Positions 29,501 through 36,500 of a stretch of DNA of 64,000 nt are shown one piece after another. The stretch covers positions 114,673 through 178,672 of the forward strand of contig NZ_CADESW010000018.1 in assembly GCF_902830275.1 (NCBI RefSeq). Direction: 5' to 3'. Source of the DNA: Burkholderia stagnalis. Lineage in GTDB: Bacteria; Pseudomonadota; Gammaproteobacteria; Burkholderiales; Burkholderiaceae. The notes under the pieces are model-generated. The model saw only the letters and a list, made by a program, of their open reading frames with translations. It had not been told where the DNA came from and searched no databases. Numbering within the stretch: the first letter of the stretch is position 1; each line of letters opens with the position of its first letter. The translations under genes and the position numbers were made by a program.

Positions 29501-30563
29501 TGGCGAGCCCGTGCTCGACGGCGTCCCCGGCGAGATTCACGTCGGCGGCGCGGGCGTCGCGCGCGGCTACCTGAACCGGCCCGGCCTGACCGCTGCGCGC
29601 TTCGTTCCCGATCCGCACGGCGCGCCGGGCGCGCGGCGCTATCGCGCCGGCGACCTCGCGCAACGCCAGGCCGACGGCGAAATCCACTATCTCGGCCGCG
29701 CCGACCAGCAGATCAAGATTCGGGGCTTCCGTATCGAGCCCGGCGAGATCGAGGCCGCGCTGCGTGCGCATCCTGCGGTGCGTGATGCTGCGGTCGTCGC
29801 CGATGACGATGCGCAGGGCAATGCACGGCTCGTTGCGTATGTCACGCGGCGGCGCGGGGATGGTCCGGATAACTTCGATGCCGGCAGCAACGGCGATGTT
29901 GGCGATGTTGGCGATGTTGGCGATGTTGGCGATGTCAGCGATGTCAGCGGTGTCAGCGATGTCAGCGATGTCGGCGATGTCGGCGATGTCGGCGATGTCG
30001 GCGATGTCGGCGATGTCGGCGATGTCGGCGATGCCGGCGATGTCGCACTCGCCGCCGCCCTCCGCACCCACCTCGCCGCGCGCGTGCCGGCCCACATGAT
30101 CCCCGCGCACTTCGTCGTGCTCGATGCGCTGCCGCTCACCGTCAACGGCAAGCTCGACCGCCGCGCGCTGCCCAAACCCGAAGCCGTCTCCGCCGACGCC
30201 AACGCCGACCGCGAGCCGCCCGCCACGCCCACCGAGCGCCTGCTCGCCGATATCTGGGCGCGCGTCCTCGGCCGCGCGCCCGCCCGCCACGACAGCTTCT
30301 TCGCGCTCGGCGGCGACAGCATCGCATCGCTCAAGGCGCTGAACGCGGCGCGTCAGGCGACCGGCCTCGACCTGCCGCTGCAGGGCATGTTCACGCAGCC
30401 GACGCTGCACGCGCTCGCCGCGTGGATCGATGCGCTCGCGGCCGACGCGCGCGAAACGGGCGCGCCGACGCCGTCGCCCGTGCGCCGCGCACCGCGCGTG
30501 CGCGCGCGGGTTTCCGCCGGGCCGGACGGCTCGCACCACACGACTCTCGACAAGATCCTCTGA
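23595..30563 (+). CDS. NRPS 1: C-A(Thr)-T-C-A(Thr)-T
   Basis: Two-module nonribosomal peptide synthetase, about 2322 residues from the ATG at 23595. It opens directly with a condensation domain (HHALFDG at residue 135), so the first module probably accepts an acyl or other starter. A1 (TSGSTG near 607) and A2 (near 1787) are almost identical, and both give the specificity code DFWSVGMVHK, a threonine-type code. Carrier Ser are at about 1096 and 2242. C2 (HHAIVDG at 1300) belongs to a divergent subtype starting EDALPMSRLQLGMLFH. Each A domain carries a 9-bp-repeat insert in the A8-A9 loop (GGV/GDV/SDV units, 28 then 17) and an Asp/His/Arg-rich insert before the A3 motif. The start is unsure: 23511 is an alternative with GGGG upstream. 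The product passes to NRPS 2, whose gene starts 1 bp after this stop. Confidence 0.93.
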   Translation: MKYPFRAAQRNIHAAQNFHEDHRLAQIGAAANIVGTLEPDLFWRAADFVAAHSPALRSALHDGADGLFQVVHDVAGFAHETLDLRSHADPQAAARRFIDDDFANRRFAADGHDVANRMILLRTGDAEHIAYAAFHHALFDGWGTSLFYARLCDAYNRLRAGGEPVAWEETSVDAALADERAYLSSDRCDASRRYWAERLASYDSEYFPRATSLSNRRTVLELGEADTAAVRAWCDTHRVSAFHFFTAVLHATLFRVVGARDLAIGLPILNRRTATDKQTIGLFLGFCVLRASAAPADTFAALAARIGAQLKADFRHQRYPLDAVSGDQGRLPFEVSLSYERHDYDATFDGTSTTVTPLRTPAQSYPLRVYVRDFSAQRPIYIDFDTNDSCFGALAPQAFVETFHAVMRDALDDADARLVSARSAAGDAGAAMRAPADVPAMRHANLCDAFEEIAGRYPDAVAVSGDAGSLTYAQLDARANALAWTLRELGAAPEQRIGLACARDIPFAVGMLAILKTGAAYVPLDSAYPDERLRFLIDDSAMIAIVGTAAELERLPCPDLPRCEIDLDGDDDHDHRDHRDDRDDRDDRARPAPPRAICAAQAAYVIYTSGSTGTPKGCVVTHANVLRLFDVTRESFALSSHDVWSVFHSTAFDFSVWELWGALLHGAQAVFVPFETSRDPLAFAGFLREHRVSVLSQTPSAFRLLDRQPGTLPALRLVVFGGEALAPASLRGWFDRYGDARPRLVNMYGITETTVHVTARTLRSADADAPLSPIGEPLADLSLQLLDRHGEPVLDGVPGEIHVGGAGVARGYLNRPGLTAARFVPDPHGAPGARRYRAGDLAQRQDDGEIHYLGRADQQIKIRGFRIEPGEIEAALRAHPAVRDAAVVADDDAQGNARLVAYVTRRRGDGLDNFDAGGNGGVGGVGGVGGVGGVGGVGGVGGVGDVGDVGDVGDVGDVGDVGDVGDVGDVGDVSDVSDVSDVSDVSDVSDVSDVSDVGDAGDVALAAAALRTHLAAHVPAHMIPAHFIVLDALPLTVNGKLDRRALPKPEAVSANANADREPPATPTERLLADIWARVLGRTPARHDSFFALGGDSLNSLEVVTAARARGVYVSPRQLRECPTLAALAETVDRDPQQPVSASTAPAPFALLPDTDRALLPDGLEDALPMSRLQLGMLFHRERDGGAVFHDVFRYRLRVAAWDEAAWRRALAATTRAHAALRTVFALDGFSAPLQLIRREAAPALQVFDCRALDEAAQQAELDAFADAEQQRDFDVANGPMLRLFIHRVADDTIHVTLSFHHAIVDGWSVATLMTEIIGGACGGPLAAPESDAPVLALHAAHERDARADDALRRAWRERVARSPATPLAGGDVANGDGHARDASGAAGQRTVARVVRRVPQPLAASLVAHARTLGIELRTLLLAAHLRALSLLTGSDRPVTGYVVHNRPDHAQSARAAGLFLNTVPFGTRLAPGSWAGLARHVAAVEREIDALKRLPLAAIADEAGAGRLFDVAFNYIHFRVYRDALALPGVTVVDFDAHEETDFPLLVQFTRDPAGDGIDVSLHYDVAQFRTSHIERHLAVLDAALRDMASDIDAPWLAMPVSGLRDVPAATRAPADVPALRYANLCDAFEEIAARYPDAVAVSGDAGSLTYAQLDARANALAWTLRELGAAPEQRIGLACARDIPFAVGMLAILKTGAAYVPLDSAYPDERLRFLIDDSAMIAIVGTAAELERLPCPDLPRCEIDLDGDDDHDHRDHRDDRDDRDDRARPAPPRAICAAQAAYVIYTSGSTGTPKGCVVTHANVLRLFDVTRESFALSSQDVWSVFHSTAFDFSVWELWGALLHGAQAVFVPFETSRDPLAFAGFLREHRVSVLSQTPSAFRLLDRQPGTLPALRLVVFGGEALAPASLRGWFDRYGDARPRLVNMYGITETTVHVTARTLRSADADAPLSPIGEPLADLSLQLLDRHGEPVLDGVPGEIHVGGAGVARGYLNRPGLTAARFVPDPHGAPGARRYRAGDLAQRQADGEIHYLGRADQQIKIRGFRIEPGEIEAALRAHPAVRDAAVVADDDAQGNARLVAYVTRRRGDGPDNFDAGSNGDVGDVGDVGDVGDVSDVSGVSDVSDVGDVGDVGDVGDVGDVGDVGDAGDVALAAALRTHLAARVPAHMIPAHFVVLDALPLTVNGKLDRRALPKPEAVSADANADREPPATPTERLLADIWARVLGRAPARHDSFFALGGDSIASLKALNAARQATGLDLPLQGMFTQPTLHALAAWIDALAADARETGAPTPSPVRRAPRVRARVSAGPDGSHHTTLDKIL
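24898..26882 (+). repeat. Long direct repeat, copy 1 (A1-T1 of NRPS 1)
   Basis: This 1985-bp stretch, covering A1 and the front half of its carrier protein, is repeated nearly base for base at 28438-30320. Long runs are identical, including synonymous positions, with only scattered differences (for example a CAT versus CAG codon near 25516 and 29056). Similarity stops at the carrier Ser codon. The length difference of 102 bp is explained by eleven 9-bp units plus one codon. Confidence 0.95.
26352..26603 (+). repeat. 9-bp VNTR, 28 units, in A1
   Basis: Twenty-eight in-frame 9-bp units: 8 of GGCGGTGTT (Gly-Gly-Val), 10 of GGCGATGTC (Gly-Asp-Val), 8 of AGCGATGTC (Ser-Asp-Val), then one GDA and one GDV. 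They sit between the A8 (GFRIEPGEIE) and A9 (PAHMIP) motifs of the adenylation domain. Blocks of identical variants indicate expansion by slippage or unequal exchange. Confidence 0.95.
28438..30320 (+). repeat. Long direct repeat, copy 2 (A2-T2 of NRPS 1)
   Basis: Second copy (1883 bp) of the A-T unit at 24898-26882, offset by 3540 bp up to the internal VNTR. The near-identity, including third codon positions, indicates recent duplication or continuing gene conversion between the two threonine-type modules. Confidence 0.95.
29892..30044 (+). repeat. 9-bp VNTR, 17 units, in A2
   Basis: Seventeen in-frame 9-bp units of GGCGATGTT/GGCGATGTC with four AGC-starting variants, at the same A8-A9 loop position as the 28-unit tract in A1. 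The differing copy number between otherwise near-identical domains shows that the tract mutates faster than its surroundings. Confidence 0.95.
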
Positions 30564-30564
30564 G

Positions 30565-33500
30565 ATGACGCACACGAACCGCGCTCCGCTCGACACGCAC
30601 GACGTCTTCGTCTTCCCGCAATCGCGCGCGCAACGGCGCCTGTGGATGCTGGCCGAACTCGACCCGGATTCGACCGCCTACGCAATCCCGCTCGCGCTGC
30701 GCATCGTCGGCGCGCTCGACGCCGACGCCCTCGCGCGCAGCCTCGACGCGCTCGTGCGCCGGCACGAAATCCTGCGCACGAGCTACGGCGCGGTGGACGG
30801 CCAGCCGATGCAGTTCGTCCACGAGTCTGCCGCCTTCGAACTGGCGCGCGAGCCGCTCGCACGCGACGCGCTGCCCGCGCGGCTCGCGGCCGAGGCAGCC
30901 ACGCCGTTCGACCTGCGCCGCCCGCAGATGCTGCGCGCGGCGCTCTTCGAACTCGCGCCGGACGAGCACGTGCTGTCGCTGGTGATCCATCACATCGCAT
31001 GCGACGGCTGGTCGCTCGACCGGATCGTCGGCGAGCTCGACGCGCAATACGCGTACGAAACCGGCGCCGCGGCCGGCGCGCCCGACGAACCGGCGCTCCA
31101 GTACGGCGACTATGCAACATGGGAGATCGAGGCCGGCGACGCGTTGACGGCCGACGTCGGCTTCTGGGCGGAACGGCTCGCGCCGCTCGCGCCGTTCCCG
31201 TTTCCGCGTGCGGCCGACGCCGCGCCGCCGCGCGAGCCCGCCGCGCCGCCCCGCCGCGACACGCCGGGACGCACGACGCAGCGCGCGCTTGCCGCCGCGC
31301 TGGCCGGGCGCGTCGAGCAATGCGCGCGCGACGCCGACACGACGCCGTTCGTCGTGCTGCTCGCCGCCTTCGCGGCATTGCTGCATCGCGCGAGCGGCGC
31401 GACGCGGCTCGCGGTCGGCACGCCGGTCGCGAACCGGCTGCGTCCCGAATTCGAGCCGATGATCGGCTTTTTCGCGAACACCCTCGTGCTCGACATCGAC
31501 GTGTCGGGCGAGCCCGATTTCGCGACCCTGGTCGCGCGCTGCCGCGGCGTCGTGCTCGAGGCATTCGCGCATACGAACGCGCCGTTCGACGAAGTCGCGC
31601 GGCGGCATGCGCGCGATGCGGTCGACACGCCGCTCTTCCACGCGTTGTTCGCGTTGCAAAGCGCGCCGCTGCGCATGCCGCGGCTCGGCACGCTGTCGAT
31701 CGACGTCGTGCCCGTGTATCCGGCCGCCGCGAAATTCGACCTGACGCTGATGCTCGAACCGCGCGCGGACGCGTTGCATGCCGCGCTCGAACATCGCTGC
31801 GACGTGCTCGATGCGCAGACTGCCGATACCTGGCTGGCGAGTTTCGCCGACCTGGTCGACGCCGTGCTGCGCGCACCGCACGAGCCGATCGCACGGCTGC
31901 CGCTGCCTGAACTCGCGCCGCCGCCGCCGGCCGTGCCGTCGCCCGCCGGGCCAGTCGTGTCGGCAGCAACGCGCGCCGGCGACGACGGCGGCCGCAGCGG
32001 CAACCCCGATGCCGACGCCGATGCCGCACCCCGCCGCACCCCGCCCGCCACCCCCACCGAGCGCGCGCTCGCCGACGTCTGGGCCCGTATTCTCGGCCGC
32101 GAACCGGGCCGCGACGACAGCTTCTTCTCGCTCGGCGGCGACAGCCTGAGCGCGCTGCGCGCGATCGTCGAAGCGCGCGGCAAGGGCCTGCACCTGACGC
32201 CCGCCCAGATGCTCGGCGGCGTCAGCCTGCGCGCGCTCGCCGACGCGCTCGATCACGAACCGCTCACGCATGCGCCGCTTGTCGCAACCCGCGACGCTGC
32301 AGGCGAGCCGTGCGCCGACGACGCGCTGCCGCCGACGCCGATCATCGCGTGGTTCGCGCAGCTCGGGCTCGCCGCCCCGAATCATTGGGCACAGACGATC
32401 GTCGTCGAAACGGCGCACGCGATCGCGCCCGAGCCGCTGCGCGATGCGTTGCGGCAACTCGCCGCGCAGCACCCGGCGCTGCGCCAGCGCGTCACGCTCG
32501 ACGCGGGCCGCGCCAGCGTCGCGTTCGAGCCGGACGACGGCGGCAACGGCGGCGACGGCGGCGAACAGCGCACGCCGGAACGCTTCCCGCTCGACGTCTG
32601 CACGGTCGCGAGCGATGACGAAGCACGCGACGTGATCGCCTCGCTGGCCGCGCGCCTCGACCTGCGGCACGGCCCGCTCGCACGCGCCGCGCTGATCGGC
32701 CGGGACGGCGCGCCGCCGCTGGTCGCGCTCGCCGTCCACCACGTCGCCGTCGACGCGCTCTCGTGGTCGGTGCTGCTGCACCAGCTCGCCGCGTCGCTCG
32801 GCGGCGATGCGCCGCCGCCCGCCCCGGCCGCGTCGCTCGCGCACTGGCATCGCGCCGCGAGCGCCGCCGCGCTGGCGGCCGACCCCGCACCGTGGCTCGC
32901 GCTCGCCGCGCGCGGCTTCGCGGCGCTGCCGACCCGCTCGGACGCGGTCGCCCCAGGGTCCGAGGCGGACACGCGCGTCGACACATGGCGCCTGTCGCCC
33001 GCGCAGACCACGCGCCTGCTGGACAGCGGCCCGGCCGGCGGCCGCTCGCGCACGCAGGCGATCCTGATCGCGTCGCTGTGCGCGGCGCTCGCGCCCGCGC
33101 TCGACAGCGAGCGCGTCGCGCTCACGCTCGAACATCACGGCCGCGACGGCGAACACGGCGTGGACGTGTCGGCGCTCGTCGGCTGGTTCACCGCGCTCAG
33201 CCCGATCGTGCTCGACGACTGCCTGCGCGACGCGCCGCTCGACCTGCTCGCGCGCGCCGCCCATGCGCTCGCCTCGCTCGCGCCGCGCCGCCACGAATAC
33301 GGCCTCGTGCGCTGGCTCGGCGCGTCGCAGGACGCCCGGCAACGGCTCGACGCCGCGGGGCTGCCGGAGATCAGCTTCAACTTCCTCGGCGTGATCGGCC
33401 GCCCGGCGAACGGCACGTTCGCGCTGCGCCCGGACCTGATCGCCGGCGAGCGCGACGGCGCGAACCGCCGCAGCTTCACGCTCGACGTCGTCGCCAGCGT

Positions 33501-36500
33501 GATCGACGGCGAGCTGCGGATGGACTGGCGCTATTCGCCGAAGGTGCTCGATCCGCAGCACATGCGCGACGCGGCGCAGCGCTGGATCGCGCGGCTCGAC
33601 GCGCTGCTCGACGCGATCGCCGCCGCGCCGCGGCTGGCGGCCGACCATCCGCTCGCGCGCCTCGCGCAGCACGAGATGGACGAACTCGCCCCGGCGATCG
33701 CCGACGCGGCGATCGTCGCCAGCCTCACGCCGCTGCAGGAAGGCATGCTGTTCGAGGCGAGCGCGCACCACGCGTCGACCGCGTTTCACGAGCAGATCAC
33801 GGCGGCGGTCGACGGCCCGCTCGACCTGCCGCGTTTCGTGGCCGCGTGGCAGACGATGCTCGAGCGGCACGACGCGCTGCGCGCGGGCTTCGTCGCGCGC
33901 GCGGGCGGCCGGCCGATCCAGTTCGTCGGCGCGCAGGCGGCGCTGCCCGTCACGCGGCTCGACTGGTCCGATGCAAGCACGCCCGCCGAACAGGACGCGC
34001 GGCTCGCGCAATGGCTGCGCGACGACGCCGCGCAACCGTTCGACCTGTCGCACCCGCCGCTGATGCGGCTCGCGATCGCCACGCTCGGCCCGCAGCGCCA
34101 TCGCTGGCTGTGGAGCTTCCATCACATCCTGCTCGACGGGTGGTCGATTCCGGTGTTCTTTCGCGAGCTGATCGCAATCTACGCGGGGCGCGACGCAGCA
34201 TTGCCGGCGCCGCGCCGGTTCGCCGATCATCTCGCGTGGCTCGCGCTGCGCGCACCGGGCACCGCACACGAGGCATGGCGCGCCCGGCTCGCGGGGCTGG
34301 CGCCCGCGCGTCTCGCCGCGCCCGCGCGAGGCCCGGCTCGCCACGCGCGCCGCGACGTCACGCTCACGCGCGCGGCGAGCGGCGCGATCGAGCAGCTCGC
34401 ACGGGGCGCGGGCGTCACGCCCGGCACCGTGTTCAACGCCGCGTGGGCGCTGTTGCTCGCGCGCAGCGGCGTCGGCGCGGACGTCGCGTTCGGCGTCACG
34501 CTGTCGGGCCGCTCGAGCGGCGCGCCGGGCGCCGACGCGATGATCGGCCTGTTCATCAACACGCTGCCGCTGCGCGTGACGCTCGCGCCGGTGCAGACCG
34601 TCCGCGGCCTGCTCGCCCGCGTGCAGCAGGCGCTCGCCGAACTGCACGCGAGCGAGCACGAGCGCCTGTCCGACATCCTGCGCGCGGCCGGCGCGGATAC
34701 CAACGACCTGTTCGACACGCTCGTCGTGTTCGAGAACTATCCGGTCGAAGGCAATTTCGCCGCGCCCGGCGGGCTCGTGTTCGCGCGGCCCGATTATCAC
34801 GAGCACACGAACTACCCGGTGACGCTCGCGATCATCCCCGGCGAGTGCTTCGAACTGCGGCTCGAATACGACGCGAACCGCTACCCGGACGCGCAGGCGG
34901 CTGCGCTCGTCGAGCGGCTCGCGCGGCTCGTCGAACGGTTCGCCGCGACGCCCGGCGCGACGCTGGCCGAAATCGGCGACGAACCGGCCGCACGGCACGC
35001 AGACGGCGCACGCGACGTGCCCGCCTTGCCCGCCCCGCATGACGGATACGACGGCGCGCCGCCGCTCGCGCACGCGCTGTTCGAGCGCGCGGCGGCGCGC
35101 CGGCCCGACGCCCCCGCGCTGATCACGCCAACCGACACGTTGACCTACGCCGCGCTCGCGCGCCGCGCCGGCGCGATCGCCGCGCGGTTGCGACGGCTCG
35201 GCGCCGGACCGGGAACGGTCGTCGGGATGATGCTGCCGCGCGGCGTGAACGCGATCGCGTCGCTGCTCGGCATCCTGAAGGCGGGCGCCGCCTATCTGCC
35301 GCTCGATCCGCACTATCCGGCAGCGCGCCTGGGCTACATGCTGCGCGACGCCGGCGCGCGCGTCGTGATCGGTGCGGCCGAATCCGGAGCGACGGCGCTC
35401 GACCTGGACGGCATCGTCACGCTGCATATCGCCGACCTGCTCGAATCCGGCGACGAATCCCGCGACGAATCCGGCGACGATGCGGCACCGCTCCCCGCGC
35501 CGCCTTCGTCGAGCCTCGCCTACGTGATCTACACGTCCGGCTCGACCGGCGAGCCGAAAGGCGTCGGCGTCACGCACGCGGGCATCGCGAACATGTGCCG
35601 CGCGATGCACGCCGGCTTCGCGGTCGACGCGCAGAGCCGCATCTTCCTGTTCCCGCCGCTCACGTTCGACGCGTCGGTCGCGGAAATCTTCACGGCGCTG
35701 TCGACCGGTGCCGCGCTCGTGCTGCCGCCCGAAGGCGCGAAGCAAAGCGACACGTCGAGCGCGCTGATCGACGCCGCGCGCGCGGGCCGCGTCACGCACG
35801 TGACGCTGCCGCCGTCGCTGCTCGCGGCGCTCGACGATGCCGACCTCGCCGGCGTCAGGACCATCGTCGCCGCGGGCGAAGCCGCGCCCGCCGGCCTGCT
35901 CGCGCGCTGGGCGCGCGGCCGGCGCGTCGTCAACGCATACGGCCCGAGCGAAGCCACCGTGTGCGCGAGCCTGCACGTGTGCGACGCGCACGAGCCGCTG
36001 CCGCCGATCGGCGCCGCCATCGAAGGCGTGCGCACCGTCGTGCTCGACGATTGGCTCGGCGTGGCGCCGGTCGGCGTCGCGGGCGAGATCTGCGTGGGCG
36101 GCCCCGCGCTCGCACGCGGCTATCTCGGCCGCCCCGGCCTCACCGCCGCGAGCTTCATACCGGACCCGGCAGCGGCCGAGCCGGGCGCACGCCTGTATCG
36201 CACCGGCGACCGCGGCATGCTGCTCGCCGACGGCACGATCCGCTATCTCGGCCGCGCCGGCGGCCATGTGAAGCTGCGCGGCTACCGGATCGATCCGGAC
36301 GGCATCGCCGGCGTGCTGCTGCGCGACGCGTCCGTGCGCGAGGCGCTTGTCGACGTGACCGAATACGGCCGCCGCCCGGAACTGACCGCGTTCGTGATTC
36401 CGCGCGACGCCACGCTCGACGTCGACGCGCTGCGCGCTCACGCGGCGCGCGCGCTCGCGCCGCACGAGGTGCCCGCGCGCTTCGTGGTCGTGCCGGACTG

